In this document: piece after piece, positions 9,336 to 19,095 of the stretch
How the letters are laid out: the number at the start of each line of letters is the position of its first letter
Numbering within the stretch: position 1 is the first letter of the stretch
Source of the DNA: Alphaproteobacteria bacterium
Lineage (GTDB): Bacteria > Pseudomonadota > Alphaproteobacteria > Micropepsales > Micropepsaceae
DNA: 64,000 nucleotides
Assembly: GCA_025350465.1 (NCBI GenBank)
Contig: JANXXU010000015.1
Coordinates: 62,001 to 126,000 of the forward strand
Reading direction: 5' to 3'
The notes under the pieces: model-generated
The model's database searches: none
Told to the model about the DNA's origin: nothing
What the model saw: the letters and a program-made list of their open reading frames with translations, nothing else
Translations under genes and position numbers: made by a program

Positions 9336-9749
9336 TCAATCGGAGAGGTTATGCGTCCAGTTCGGATAGTCGCCGGTGTCGATTTCGAAGAAGCCAGCCT
9401 GACCAAACCCGCGTTCGCTGCAAAGCTTGCGGCCCTTGATCGTGAAGTTGTCATGCGAAACGCAGAAGAAAAAGCGATTGCTGTCCCAGGCACCATCCTC
9501 CCCCACCTGAACGCCGCGCAGGTAGTAGTAGCGCGCAGTGAGGGGACCTTGGATGATGTCGGCGCATGATTTGGCCGGCACTTTCCACCATCCCTCGCTG
9601 CTCCAATCCTTGCCGTCATACCGCCCCAACGCCAGCAGAGCGGCAATCTCCGTCTTATTGCAAATCCGCAAGTTGGCTTCGGCCGGCGTCGACATCGATT
9701 GCGACATGAACAACGCCAGTGGCGCGACCGCGAAGGCGAAAGACTTCAT
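9336..9749 (-). CDS. DUF1036 exported protein
   Basis: A 137-residue secreted protein of the DUF1036 family; the function is unknown. The start at 9749 gives MKSFAFAVAPLALFMSQSMS, a clean signal peptide. The mature part begins with LRICNKT and has several Cys (CNKT, KSCADI, FFCVSHD, KLCSERG) that could form disulfides, plus aromatic-rich stretches (SSEGWWKVPA, YYYLRG). It sits 24 bases upstream of pyk on the same strand. The family commonly sits beside pyk in alphaproteobacteria, so the linkage here is conserved rather than informative about mechanism. Confidence 0.82.
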   Translation of the reverse strand: MKSFAFAVAPLALFMSQSMSTPAEANLRICNKTEIAALLALGRYDGKDWSSEGWWKVPAKSCADIIQGPLTARYYYLRGVQVGEDGAWDSNRFFFCVSHDNFTIKGRKLCSERGFGQAGFFEIDTGDYPNWTHNLSD

Positions 9750-9814
9750 TTTCACTGTGACGTAAGAGCGAGAATCGCTACGCATGCACAATACTTCGAC
9801 ACCCGCCGGTCGCG

Positions 9815-11077
9815 TCAATCACCGGGCATCATCAGGATGGCGCGAAAGTCGTTGACATTCGTGCGCGTCGGGCCGGTTACGACCGCTTGATCGAGCTTGT
9901 CGAAGAAGGTTCCAGCATCATTGTCGTGTTCCGCAGCGACAGCATCTAGTCCAAGCGCATGGGCGCGCGCCAGCGTACTGGAATCAATCCATGCCCCGGC
10001 CACGTCGTCGCTGCCGTCGATGCCGTCGGTGTCGCAAGCGAGCGCCCAAACGTTGGGCATGCCGTCGAGCGCCTGCGCCAGCGCCAGGAGGTATTGGCGA
10101 TTGGGACCGCCGCGCCCGGTGCCTTTGACGGCGACGGTCAACTCGCCGCCCGACAGGAAAAGCAGCGGCTTCGTCGGTGGCGCGGCGCTGCGAACAATCT
10201 CTGCGTGGCTTTGCGCCACGTGGCGGGCATCGCCCTCGATGTCGACTCCCAAGATGCGAATTTCGAAGCCCAGGCGATGGGCTTCGTCGCTCGCGGCAGC
10301 GACGGCATCGGCGGCGCGCGCAATGATGCGCGCCTCGCTGGTCGCAAGACGGGGGTCGCCGAGTTTCATCGACTCATGGGCTGTGCTGTTCAAGACCGAG
10401 GCAATGCTCCACGGCGTCGCGATATCGTAGCGCGAGAGAATGCGCTTGGCATCGTTCTGAGTCGTCGGATCGGCGACGGTCGGACCGGAGGCAAGGACAG
10501 AAACATCATCGCCTGGCACGTCGGAGATCGCGAGCGTGAGGACGCGTGCAGGATACGCCGCCGCGGCAAGGCGCCCTCCTTTGATCGCGGAGAGGTGTTT
10601 GCGCACGCAATTGATCTCGCCGATCGAGGCGCCTGAGAGAACGAGGGCGCGTGTCAGAGATTGTTTCTCGGCAAGCGAGACCGGTGCGATGGGCGCGCTC
10701 CACAAGGCCGAACCTCCGCCCGAGAGAAGCACCAACGCGAGATCGCTCGGCGTCAATGCCTCTGCGAAGGCGAGCGCCCGCTGGGCGGCTTGCGCGCCGG
10801 CCGCGTCGGGAAGAGGGTGGCCCGCCTCAACGACTTCGATGTGACGCGTGGGTGCGCCATGGCCGTAGCGTGTGACGATCAAACCTTCGAGCGGTGCGCC
10901 CCATGCATCTTCGACTGCAGCTGCCATGGCGGCGGAAGCTTTGCCGGCGCCGAGCACCACGACGCGACCTTTCGGGCGTTCGGGCAAGACTTTTGGTACC
11001 ACGCGCGATGGATGGCAAGCAGCCACCGCAGCATCGAAGAGGCGGCGCAAGATTTGCGGGGGCTCGTTTCGATTCAT
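9815..11077 (-). CDS. Glycerate 2-kinase (MOFRL/GckA-TtuD family)
   Basis: Predicted to phosphorylate D-glycerate to 2-phosphoglycerate. At 420 residues it has the normal length. The N-terminal domain contains VVVLGAGKASAAMA and the Gly-rich LVLLSGGGSALW. The C-terminal MOFRL domain contains LFLSGGELTVAVKGTGRGG and ACDTDGIDGSDDVAG. The family was formerly called hydroxypyruvate reductase (TtuD). On the same strand as pyk, it would feed 2-phosphoglycerate into lower glycolysis. With the glcDEF operon nearby this suggests a glycolate/glyoxylate-to-pyruvate route, although no glyoxylate carboligase or tartronate semialdehyde reductase is seen in the window. Confidence 0.92.
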   Translation of the reverse strand: MNRNEPPQILRRLFDAAVAACHPSRVVPKVLPERPKGRVVVLGAGKASAAMAAAVEDAWGAPLEGLIVTRYGHGAPTRHIEVVEAGHPLPDAAGAQAAQRALAFAEALTPSDLALVLLSGGGSALWSAPIAPVSLAEKQSLTRALVLSGASIGEINCVRKHLSAIKGGRLAAAAYPARVLTLAISDVPGDDVSVLASGPTVADPTTQNDAKRILSRYDIATPWSIASVLNSTAHESMKLGDPRLATSEARIIARAADAVAAASDEAHRLGFEIRILGVDIEGDARHVAQSHAEIVRSAAPPTKPLLFLSGGELTVAVKGTGRGGPNRQYLLALAQALDGMPNVWALACDTDGIDGSDDVAGAWIDSSTLARAHALGLDAVAAEHDNDAGTFFDKLDQAVVTGPTRTNVNDFRAILMMPGD

Positions 11078-11164
11078 GTCCCCAGTTGTCTCCCAACTTG
11101 CTGTGACAGTGCTATGTCGAGCGTCTTATTCTAGTCCAAGTCGCGTCGTTGGGGGCCCTTGCGA

Positions 11165-11935
11165 ATGAAGCAAGCCGCATATCGTTCGCTCGAAAAGGGG
11201 AGCGCTCAGGAGTCTTCGCTGATTTTTGTCTGCGATCACGCGTCCAATACCTTGCCGTCCGCGTATGGATCGCTGGGCCTTGGGCCCGACGCTTTCGAAC
11301 GCCATATTGCTTATGACATCGGCGCGGCCGACGTCACGCGAGCACTGGCGGACGTGTTCGGCGCACCGGCGATTTTGGGTCCCCATTCGCGCTTGCTCAT
11401 CGATCTCAATCGCGGTCCCGACGACCCGACGCTGGTGATGAAACTTTCCGACGGCGCGATTATTCCCGGCAACGCGACGGCGGACGCTGCGGAGATCGTG
11501 AAACGCTCGAACCACTATTACCGGCCATACCATGACAGCATCGAAGCCGAAGTTGAGCGTGTGCGCGGCAGCGGCAAGGTGCCGGTGCTGATTTCGATTC
11601 ACAGCTTCACGCCCGAGTGGCGTGGGTGGAAACGGCCTTGGCACGTCGGCATCTTGTGGAGCGACAAGGACCCGCGGTTGGCGCAATTCATGCTCGAACG
11701 GCTCGGCCGCGAGAGCGGTCTGACAGTCGGCGACAACCAACCGTATTCCGGCGAACTCGATGGCGATTGCATGGATCAGCATGCCGTGGCTCACGGCTTT
11801 GCGCATGTTTTGATCGAGTTGCGGCAGGATTTGGTGGACAATTCGGCGAAAGCGCAACAATGGGCGGCGCGACTTGCGCCGATCTTGCAGGAGGCGCTCG
11901 CGACCCTAGATTTACGAGCACTCTTGAAAGGATAA
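11165..11935 (+). CDS. N-formylglutamate amidohydrolase family protein
   Basis: A 256-residue member of the N-formylglutamate amidohydrolase family (zinc-dependent deformylation of N-formylglutamate in histidine breakdown). Seen are FVCDHASNTLPS near the N-terminus, the DIGAADVTRAL helix, HSRLLIDLNRGPDD and ISIHSFTPEW, all family hallmarks with likely metal ligands His and Asp. I chose the ATG at 11165 over an in-frame TTG two codons upstream. There are no other hut genes nearby, so the true substrate may be another N-acyl amino acid. The DUF1244 gene starts 3 bases after its stop. Confidence 0.88.
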   Translation: MKQAAYRSLEKGSAQESSLIFVCDHASNTLPSAYGSLGLGPDAFERHIAYDIGAADVTRALADVFGAPAILGPHSRLLIDLNRGPDDPTLVMKLSDGAIIPGNATADAAEIVKRSNHYYRPYHDSIEAEVERVRGSGKVPVLISIHSFTPEWRGWKRPWHVGILWSDKDPRLAQFMLERLGRESGLTVGDNQPYSGELDGDCMDQHAVAHGFAHVLIELRQDLVDNSAKAQQWAARLAPILQEALATLDLRALLKG

Positions 11936-11938
11936 TCG

Positions 11939-12238
11939 ATGGACGAAAAGCTTCGAAGCGAAATCGAGGCCACCGTGTTTCGCCGTCTGGTTGAGCATCT
12001 GAGGGTGCGGAACGATGTGCAAAACATCGACCTGATGAATTTGGCCGGCTTTTGCCGCAACTGCTTGGGCGATTGGTTCAAGGACGCGGCGCAGGCCCAC
12101 GGCATCGACATGGCGAAAGACGATGGGCGCGCTCAAATTTACGGCATGCCTTACGCCGAGTGGAAAGAGCGTTATCAAAAAGAAGCCTCAGCGCAACAAA
12201 AATCATCGTTCGAAAAAGCCCACAAGAATCACGAGTGA
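11939..12238 (+). CDS. DUF1244 family protein
   Basis: A 99-residue cytoplasmic protein of the DUF1244 family, conserved across alpha- and gammaproteobacteria; function unknown. Characteristic features are RRLVEHLRVRNDVQNIDLMNLAGFCRNC, with two conserved Cys, followed by LGDWF and YGMPYAEWKERYQ. The C-terminus is charged and Gln/Lys-rich. It follows the amidohydrolase gene by 3 bases and is probably cotranscribed with it. gapR starts 83 bases downstream. Confidence 0.9.
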   Translation: MDEKLRSEIEATVFRRLVEHLRVRNDVQNIDLMNLAGFCRNCLGDWFKDAAQAHGIDMAKDDGRAQIYGMPYAEWKERYQKEASAQQKSSFEKAHKNHE

Positions 12239-12321
12239 GGCGCGTTGCGCGGCGCAAGGGGCGCGGCTAATGTCGCCGCCCTCTCCCCTCGTTTCAAATT
12301 TCCAGCACCAGGTGTTCGCCC

Positions 12322-12567
12322 ATGGCTAAGCCGAATTTTGCCAAGGATCAATTGCGTTCTCTCGTCGAGCGCGTTGAACGGCTCGAGGAAGAAAAGACCG
12401 CACTGACCGGCGACATCCGCGAAGTTTACGCGGAAGCCAAAGGCCACGGCTTCGACACGAAGATCGTGCGCCAAGTGGTGCGCTTGCGGAAATTGGATTC
12501 AACCGAGCGCGAAGAGCGAGATGCGCTGCTCGATCTTTATATGTCGGCGCTCGGGATGGTGAACTAG
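12322..12567 (+). CDS. gapR: GapR (DUF2312) nucleoid-associated protein
   Basis: An 81-residue coiled-coil DNA-binding protein. In Caulobacter, GapR clamps overtwisted DNA ahead of replication and transcription and supports topoisomerase action. The sequence [21 protein letters not shown], then [21 protein letters not shown] and VRLRKLD matches the family along its full length. The Lys/Arg face of the coil is retained. The ATG at 12322 gives the canonical N-terminus. A likely intrinsic terminator lies about 140 bases downstream. Confidence 0.93.
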   Translation: MAKPNFAKDQLRSLVERVERLEEEKTALTGDIREVYAEAKGHGFDTKIVRQVVRLRKLDSTEREERDALLDLYMSALGMVN

Positions 12568-12707
12568 AGCGTAGAGCGAAATCGGATCAACTGGAATTCG
12601 CGACGGGGACGCCCGGAGTAGGGGGCACTCCTGGCGTTGGTCATGTTTTGTCCATGGGGCAGCCTTTGGCCCTAATCGCTCATAGCGACATTCACGCCGG
12701 TAGAAGC

Positions 12708-12731
12708 AGGCGCTTAACGCCTTTTTTGTTT
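12708..12731 (+). terminator. Intrinsic terminator after gapR
   Basis: A five-base-pair stem AGGCG/CGCCT with loop CTTAA is followed at once by a T-rich run (TTTTTGTTTT). It is the only clear hairpin plus T-run in the 249-base gap between gapR and the convergent P-type ATPase gene. The stem is short, so efficiency is uncertain. Confidence 0.55.
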
Positions 12732-12816
12732 TCTGTGGCGTCGCCGCGACACACGGTCCGGCGGGGTTCGCCGCGTAGGCTAGGTCGCTACGAACCGTCA
12801 AGTGACTCACTGCGGC

Positions 12817-15381
12817 TCAAATGCGAAGCCAATCGCGCAAAGTGATCTTCAGGCCCTCAAGGCTCACGAGAACAAGTGCGCCGGCGCCGGCCGCCAATAC
12901 GAGACAGTTCACGGGCAACGCTTCAAAGTGAAAGAGGGTGAGGGCGAAAGGCCACCAGAGAGTTGCGCCAAGCATGGCCATGACCGCGAAGAGTACGACA
13001 ACCAATGCTCGATTGGGCCGGCGTAGCGCGGTCGCCAATGATGCGCTGAACGAGCGGTTGACCAGGATCAGGCTAATGGTCATCAACACCAGCGATAAGA
13101 ATACCAAAGCCCGCACTTGCGCTTCGAGCATGCCTTGGCGCGGCGCAACGATAAGAATCGCGGTTGCGAGAGCTGAAGCCAAGGTACCTTGCAGCAAACT
13201 CCAGAAAATCAGCTTGCCCGAGAACAACGCCGCGCGCGGCGAACGCGGCGGTCGGCGCATCACGTTCTCCTCCTCGCTTTCGGCTTCAAATACCAGCGAG
13301 CACACCGGGTCTATGATCATCTCCAGGAAGGCGATGTGTATCGGACCGAACAAAATCGGTAGACCGAACAATAGAGGCAACAGCGCCAATACCGCGATCG
13401 GCACGTGCACCGCAAAGACGAATCCCATGGCCTTACGCAGATTGTCGTAAATCCGGCGCCCCAGCCTTATTGCCTTGACGATCGAACCGAAGTCGTCGTC
13501 GAGCAGGACCATCGAAGAGGCTTCGCGCGCCACGTCCGTGCCGCGTCCGCCCATTGCAATGCCGATGTGCGCCGCCTTCAGCGATGGCGCATCGTTGACA
13601 CCGTCGCCCGTCATGGCCACGATCTCGTCGTTCGCCTTTAGCGCGTTGACGATGCGCAGCTTTTGGGCCGGCAGGATGCGGGCGAACACCATGGTGCTGC
13701 GAACGCACGCGGCCAATGCCGTGTCGCTCATCTGCTCGAGTTCTTGCCCTGTCACGACCACCCCAGCGTCGATCCCGGCTTGCCGTGCGATAGCGCGCGC
13801 GGTTGCGGGATAATCGCCGGTGATCATTACAACCTTGATACCGGCCGACCGGCATTCGTTGACGGCAGCGTGCACGCTCGCGCGCAACGGATCGGCGAGC
13901 CCGACAAGGCCCAGCAATTCGAATGCGAAATCGGTCTGCTGTTCCGGCAATTCCTTACCGGCGAACCTTGCGCGCGCAACGCCCAGTACACGCAAGCCCT
14001 CGTCTGCCATGACGTCGATCGCATGCGTCAGCGCGCTCCGTTCGGTTGCGCTGCAGCGGCAGAGATCGGCGATGGCTTCCGGCGCGCCTTTGGCCGCTAT
14101 CATGAATGCGCCGTCGCCGTCGGCCCCGCGCCAAACATTAGACATCGCCAGCAAATCGGGCCGCAGGCCGAATGCGCGCACGAGCTGCCAATCGGTGCCA
14201 GGCAAATAGTCGTTCGCCGCCGCCTGAGTACGACCGAGAGCATAAAACGCCTTTTCCATCGGATCGGTGGGCTCGCGGGCGCTGGCCAGAATTCCGGCCC
14301 TAAGCAATTCGCCGAACGGTTCGGACAGGATCGCGCCGTCTGCCTCGCGCGGCCGCAAATAGTCGCCGCTCAACAGGCGCAACTCGCCGATCGACATGCG
14401 ATTCTCGGTCAACGTGCCGGTCTTGTCCGTGCAGAGAACCGTTGCCGACCCCAACGTTTCGATCGACGCGGCGCGCCGCGTTAGCACGCGCGCCTGCGAG
14501 ATGCGCCAAGCCCCCATCGCCATAAAGACTGTAAGCACGACCGGGAATTCTTCCGGCAGCATCGCCATGCCGAGCGCAATTCCGGCGAGCACAGCATCGA
14601 GCCAGCCTCCACGCAAAAGGCCGTATAGCAGAACGACAACGACACTTACGCCGCCACCGACCATCGCGAACAGCCGAACGAGTCGGCGTGTCTCGACTTG
14701 CAAGCGCGGCGGCTCGCTGTCCACCGTGCTGAGCGACTGTCCGATCTTGCCGATCTCGCTTTGACCGCCAGTCCCCGTCACCTCTCCTGTTCCTGACCCG
14801 CGTACGATCATCGAACCGGAATACACGTTTGGCTGGTCGTCGCCGCCTGGACGCTGCGGTCCGGTCGTAGTGCCCGGGCCGGCGGCCTTGCGCACCGGCA
14901 CGGACTCGCCCGTTAACAGCGATTCGTCCGCCTGCAAGTCGTGACACGCGATGAGAACGGCGTCCGCCGGCACGCGGTCGCCTTCAGCGAGTACGATTAC
15001 GTCGCCGCGCACAACCTCTCGCCCGGCAATGCGCTTGCGAACGCCGTCCCGGATGACCAGTGCGCGTGGGCTCGTCAAATCGCGCAGGGCTTCTAGCACG
15101 CGCTCGGTCCGCGTTTCTTGCACTACCGTGATCACGACCGAGAGCGAAGCAAACGCGGTCAGAATCAACGCTTCCTTTAGATCGCCGAGCAAAAAATAAA
15201 TCCCGCCGCCACCGAGCAGCAGCACGAGCATTGGCTCGCGCAGGACTTCCGCCACGATACGAAGCGGCGTCCGCCGCTCGGCCTTAGGCAGGTCATTGTA
15301 TCCTTCGAGCTTTAACCGAACCTGCGCTTCGCTTTCGCTCAGCCCGCGCGCCGATGGTTCTTGAGCAGTGACGGCAGCCAT
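12817..15381 (-). CDS. P-type cation-transporting ATPase
   Basis: An 854-residue P-type ATPase of the P2/P3-like class, a membrane pump for an undetermined cation. Domains in order: cation-ATPase N domain with GYNDLP; first membrane pair; actuator loop with LLTGESVPV; M3-M4 with MLPEEFPVVL; phosphorylation site CTDKTGTLTENRM; hinge TGDGVNDAPSLKAAHIG; and a six-helix C-terminal domain containing FLEMIIDPVC. The M4 motif PEEFP differs from the PEGLP of Ca pumps, and there are no N-terminal CxxC heavy-metal domains. It diverges from a universal stress protein gene across a 160-base gap, which suggests a stress or anaerobiosis link. Confidence 0.9.
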   Translation of the reverse strand: MAAVTAQEPSARGLSESEAQVRLKLEGYNDLPKAERRTPLRIVAEVLREPMLVLLLGGGGIYFLLGDLKEALILTAFASLSVVITVVQETRTERVLEALRDLTSPRALVIRDGVRKRIAGREVVRGDVIVLAEGDRVPADAVLIACHDLQADESLLTGESVPVRKAAGPGTTTGPQRPGGDDQPNVYSGSMIVRGSGTGEVTGTGGQSEIGKIGQSLSTVDSEPPRLQVETRRLVRLFAMVGGGVSVVVVLLYGLLRGGWLDAVLAGIALGMAMLPEEFPVVLTVFMAMGAWRISQARVLTRRAASIETLGSATVLCTDKTGTLTENRMSIGELRLLSGDYLRPREADGAILSEPFGELLRAGILASAREPTDPMEKAFYALGRTQAAANDYLPGTDWQLVRAFGLRPDLLAMSNVWRGADGDGAFMIAAKGAPEAIADLCRCSATERSALTHAIDVMADEGLRVLGVARARFAGKELPEQQTDFAFELLGLVGLADPLRASVHAAVNECRSAGIKVVMITGDYPATARAIARQAGIDAGVVVTGQELEQMSDTALAACVRSTMVFARILPAQKLRIVNALKANDEIVAMTGDGVNDAPSLKAAHIGIAMGGRGTDVAREASSMVLLDDDFGSIVKAIRLGRRIYDNLRKAMGFVFAVHVPIAVLALLPLLFGLPILFGPIHIAFLEMIIDPVCSLVFEAESEEENVMRRPPRSPRAALFSGKLIFWSLLQGTLASALATAILIVAPRQGMLEAQVRALVFLSLVLMTISLILVNRSFSASLATALRRPNRALVVVLFAVMAMLGATLWWPFALTLFHFEALPVNCLVLAAGAGALVLVSLEGLKITLRDWLRI

Positions 15382-15541
15382 TTTCCGGAAATTTGCCCCT
15401 TAGCCGGCTGGCCGAGTTGGCACATGGCCGCTCGCATCGCGTGAATGATCGTTGAGAAGCCGCAATGCCGGATTGATTTGGCTCAAGGTGGGGGCCAGCG
15501 AATGCTGTGAGGTTGATTGTTCGGATGGCAGGGGTAGCGTC

Positions 15542-15973
15542 ATGTTCAAATCGATCCTTGTTCCCATTGACATCGCCCATCGCAGTAGCTGGCAATTTGC
15601 GCTTCCTCAAGCGATCGAACTTGGAACGGCAGGAAAGACAAAGTTGACCGTGGTCACCGTCGTGCGCGAGTTGAAAGCGATGTTCGAAGGCGTGCGCTTC
15701 GAGTTTCAACTCGAGCGCATGATGTCGGACGCGCGCGCGAAATTGGCGCAGATCGTTGCAGAGTTCGACGCCAACGGCATTGCGGCGGATCAGAATATTC
15801 TCTTCGGCAGTATCAGCGCGGAAATTTGCAAAGCTGCCAAGGACGTGGGTGCAGACCTTATAGTTATGGCATCCCATCGGCCTGAGATGCGCGACTATCT
15901 TGTTGGCCCGAACGCAGCCTACGTCGCGCAGAATGTGTCATGCTCTGTATTGGTGCTTCGCCGGTTCGAATAG
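15542..15973 (+). CDS. Universal stress protein (UspA family)
   Basis: A 143-residue UspA-fold protein beginning MFKSILVPIDIAH. The C-terminal phosphate-binding region appears as DLIVMASHRPEMRDYLVGPNAAYVAQNVSCSVLVLR. The ATP-type glycine signature G-2x-G-9x-G(S/T) is degenerate (HRPEMRDYLVGPN), so nucleotide binding is doubtful. The start at 15542 has a purine-rich upstream region (AGGGGTAG). It diverges from the P-type ATPase, and the two may share promoters. Usp proteins of this kind often respond to oxygen limitation or redox stress. Confidence 0.88.
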   Translation: MFKSILVPIDIAHRSSWQFALPQAIELGTAGKTKLTVVTVVRELKAMFEGVRFEFQLERMMSDARAKLAQIVAEFDANGIAADQNILFGSISAEICKAAKDVGADLIVMASHRPEMRDYLVGPNAAYVAQNVSCSVLVLRRFE

Positions 15974-16086
15974 CGGTACCGATAGCGCGAGTTCTGCCGT
16001 CATCATCGCGATAAAGACTGGCCCTGCGGAGGTCATCGCGACGAAGGTGACGGGGGATGAGGGAGCAGACCAGCCTTGCCGGGAAT

Positions 16087-19000
16087 TCAGTGTGCGTTGT
16101 TCAAGATATGTAGTGGCGAGGGAGACCGCGCGGGCAACGCTTTCGTCGCCAGCGCGGCCTTGAAGTTGACGAACTCCAATTTCATTTCGCGTGCATCTTC
16201 CCCACTTGTGATTGCGTCGCCTTCCGTCAATGTTTTCTCCAGGCGCGCCGCAAGCTTGGATAGCGAGACCGCGCCGACCATGGCACTGGCGCTCTTGAGC
16301 GAGTGCGCGATGCGGATGGCCTCGGCGTGGCTGTTTGTATTGCCCGCGAGCTTCGCCAATTTGTCGAGCTTGTCCGCCGTGTCGGCAAGATAGGTGTCGA
16401 TCAACAGGCGCAGCATCTCATCGCCCGCGTCCGCCTGGAAGCGCTGGATCGTGGACCAATCGAGGGCCGCCTCGCGGCTCGCATCGCTGACGGCCTCTAC
16501 GACCGGCGTCGCGAAGCGGCTCTGCCCGGTGAGAGCATCGCCAAGCGCGATCAAGAGTTCATCTTTGCGGAACGGTTTGCTGACATGGGCATTCATGCCG
16601 GCGTTCAGACATTGTTCGATGTCGTGCGCAAACGCGTTTGCCGTCAGCGCCACGATCGGCACGCGTGCCGCCGGACCATTGAGAGCGCGGATCGCCCGCG
16701 TCGCGCTGAGCCCGTCCATCTCCGGCATCTGCATGTCCATCAGCACGACATCATAGCGTCTGTGCCGCACCGCATCGACCGCTTCAAGACCGTTGCTTAC
16801 AACATCGGGCGTGACGCTCAATTTCGCCAACATCAGCCCGACCACCAACTGATTGGTGACGTTGTCTTCCGCGACCAGGAGGCGCAGCGGCCGGCCCAAG
16901 GCTGCGATTGCCGCGAGTGCCGCGTCGATTCGCGAGGGATTGATTTTCTGTCTCGAGCGCGTCGCTTCCTCTTCGGTGGAGAGCGAGACCGGGAGTTCGA
17001 ACCAAAAGGTCGAACCTTTGCCGGCCTTGCTATCAACGCCGATCGTGCCGCCCATCCGCTTCGTGAGTTTCTTTGAGATCGCGAGCCCCAGTCCCGTGCC
17101 GCCGAACCGGCGCGACATCGAGGCGTCGGTCTGGCTGAAGCTCTGGAATAGGCGGCCGAGCCGGTCGGCGGGAATGCCGATGCCGGTGTCGACCACTTCG
17201 AAGCGCAGGTGAGCGCGGTTTTCACTCTCGGGTTTTGCGCCGACCCTGAGTGTGACCGACCCGCGCTCCGTGAACTTGACCGCATTGCCGAGCAGGTTGA
17301 GCAGAATTTGGCGAATGCGTCCGGGATCTGCGAGCACGAACTGCGGCACCGCGTCGTCGATCTCGACCCGAAGGTCGATCTCCTTGGCCGTGGTCCGCGG
17401 CGCTACAATCTCTCTCGTGCTGGTCAGCAACTCATAGATATCAAAGGTGACGAGTTCCAGCTCGACGGCGTCGGCCTCAAGCTTGGAGAAATCAAGCACG
17501 TCGTTGATGATGGTCAGCAAGCTTTCGGCGGATTCCCGGATCGTCGACGCGCTGCGCCGTTGTTCGGCGGTAAGTTCGGTATCGAGCAATACGCTTGTCA
17601 TGCCCAAGACGCCGTTCATGGGCGTGCGAATCTCGTGGCTCATCATCGCCAGGAATTCCGATTTCGCGCGGTTGGCGGCTTCCGCGGCGTCGCGCGCATC
17701 GGCGAGCGCTTTTTCGGCCTCCTTGCGCGCCGTCATGTCGATCGACATTCCCTCCATGATCTCGGGCCTGCCGTTGGCGTCGAAGGCGGTCGTGCGTCCG
17801 GCCTCCAGCACCCATTTGAGCTGCCCGCTGGGAAGCACGATCCGGAACTCAATTTCGTAGGGCCGGTTGTCTCGCAGCGCCGTGTCGAGCGTACGCTTGT
17901 AGCGATCGACGTCGTCGGGATGCGTCAATTGTATCCCGATCGGCGGTTTGCCGATCAGCTCTGCCGCGTCGCGGCCGATGTGTTTTTTGATACCCGGGCT
18001 GTAGTACTCCATGATCGTGGGAGGACCCAGTCGCGTCCTGAACAAGACGCCGTCGATATTTGCCGCCAGACTGCTGAGGCGCTCCTCGCGCAGCCGCAAC
18101 TCGTCGCGAAGCCGGCGCTGTTCCGTCACGTCGACGATGAAGCCGTCTATGTGGGTCGGAGCTCCCGCCGCATCGCGGTCGCTGACGCGTCCGCGCTCGA
18201 GGACCCATTTGACTTGGCCGTCCGGCATGTTCAGCCGGTACTCCGCCTCGTAGAGCTCGCCCGACAACGAAGCGGCGCCGACTTTCTGCAGGTAACCGGA
18301 CGCGTCTTCCGTCCGCATGAGACGGATCGTGGGCGAACGCCGGCCGATGACGTCGTCCGGCTCACGATTCCACAGTTTTGTAGAGCCGGCGCTCACATAT
18401 TCCATCGAGAGCCTGTCGTCGAGCCGCACGCGGAAAATCACGCCGTCGAAATTTGCCGCGATCGCCGCGAAGCGCCGCTCGCGCTGCTCCAGCTTTTCGC
18501 GCAGCGCATGCTGATCCGTGACGTCGAAGATCAAACCGTCCATGAATTGATAGGCGCCGTTGGCGTCGGGCTCCGAAGCGTATCCACGCTCCAACAGCCA
18601 TCGCTCGGTTCCGTCCGCGCGCGTGATCTTGTATTCGAACTCGTAACAACCTTTGGCGCGAACCGCTTCGGCGACCGCGTTCGTGTAGGGCGCCAGGTCT
18701 TCCTTGCGCATCATGGCAAACGTTGCAGGCCGCTTTCCCGCGGCCTCGGCGGCGTCGATACCGAGAATGTCGTTTGCGCCCTCCGACATGAACTCCATGG
18801 TCACGGGGAAAGTCAGGCGCGCACGGAAGATGATGCCGTTGAGATTGGTCGCCAGCGATGCAAAACGCCGGTCGCGATCTGCAACGGTGGCATGGAGCTG
18901 TGCCGTGGTGGTGCGCAGGCCCTGATTGGCTTGCGAAAGCTCCTCCTCCATCAAACGCGAGGAGCGGTCCAACAACTTGCGATCGCGATCGAAAGACTCG

Positions 19001-19095
19001 TAAGTCTCGAGTACGAGCGCGCTCAACTTATCCGCGTCAAGCTCGCCGTTCGCTCGTCGAGCCTTCGCAAATTGCCGGGCGAGCAGCGAGTGCAT
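16087..19095 (-). CDS. Cytoplasmic hybrid histidine kinase (PAS x3, HisKA, HATPase, REC, HPt)
   Basis: A 1002-residue phosphorelay kinase. A short N-terminal coiled coil is followed by three PAS/PAC modules at about residues 75-200, 205-330 and 335-455, each with an ANxxGxxFR core. HisKA has the phospho-acceptor His487 in MMSHEIRTPMNG. HATPase shows N, G1 (DTGIGIP) and G2 (GGTGLGLAIS) boxes. REC has Asp787 in LMDMQMPEMDG, and the HPt has His931 in IAHSLKSASAM. No membrane segment is present, so it senses inside the cell. Its ATG overlaps the stop of the FIST gene (ATGA), so the two are translationally coupled and probably form one sensing unit. No output regulator is encoded beside it. Confidence 0.95.
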   Translation of the reverse strand: MHSLLARQFAKARRANGELDADKLSALVLETYESFDRDRKLLDRSSRLMEEELSQANQGLRTTTAQLHATVADRDRRFASLATNLNGIIFRARLTFPVTMEFMSEGANDILGIDAAEAAGKRPATFAMMRKEDLAPYTNAVAEAVRAKGCYEFEYKITRADGTERWLLERGYASEPDANGAYQFMDGLIFDVTDQHALREKLEQRERRFAAIAANFDGVIFRVRLDDRLSMEYVSAGSTKLWNREPDDVIGRRSPTIRLMRTEDASGYLQKVGAASLSGELYEAEYRLNMPDGQVKWVLERGRVSDRDAAGAPTHIDGFIVDVTEQRRLRDELRLREERLSSLAANIDGVLFRTRLGPPTIMEYYSPGIKKHIGRDAAELIGKPPIGIQLTHPDDVDRYKRTLDTALRDNRPYEIEFRIVLPSGQLKWVLEAGRTTAFDANGRPEIMEGMSIDMTARKEAEKALADARDAAEAANRAKSEFLAMMSHEIRTPMNGVLGMTSVLLDTELTAEQRRSASTIRESAESLLTIINDVLDFSKLEADAVELELVTFDIYELLTSTREIVAPRTTAKEIDLRVEIDDAVPQFVLADPGRIRQILLNLLGNAVKFTERGSVTLRVGAKPESENRAHLRFEVVDTGIGIPADRLGRLFQSFSQTDASMSRRFGGTGLGLAISKKLTKRMGGTIGVDSKAGKGSTFWFELPVSLSTEEEATRSRQKINPSRIDAALAAIAALGRPLRLLVAEDNVTNQLVVGLMLAKLSVTPDVVSNGLEAVDAVRHRRYDVVLMDMQMPEMDGLSATRAIRALNGPAARVPIVALTANAFAHDIEQCLNAGMNAHVSKPFRKDELLIALGDALTGQSRFATPVVEAVSDASREAALDWSTIQRFQADAGDEMLRLLIDTYLADTADKLDKLAKLAGNTNSHAEAIRIAHSLKSASAMVGAVSLSKLAARLEKTLTEGDAITSGEDAREMKLEFVNFKAALATKALPARSPSPLHILNNAH

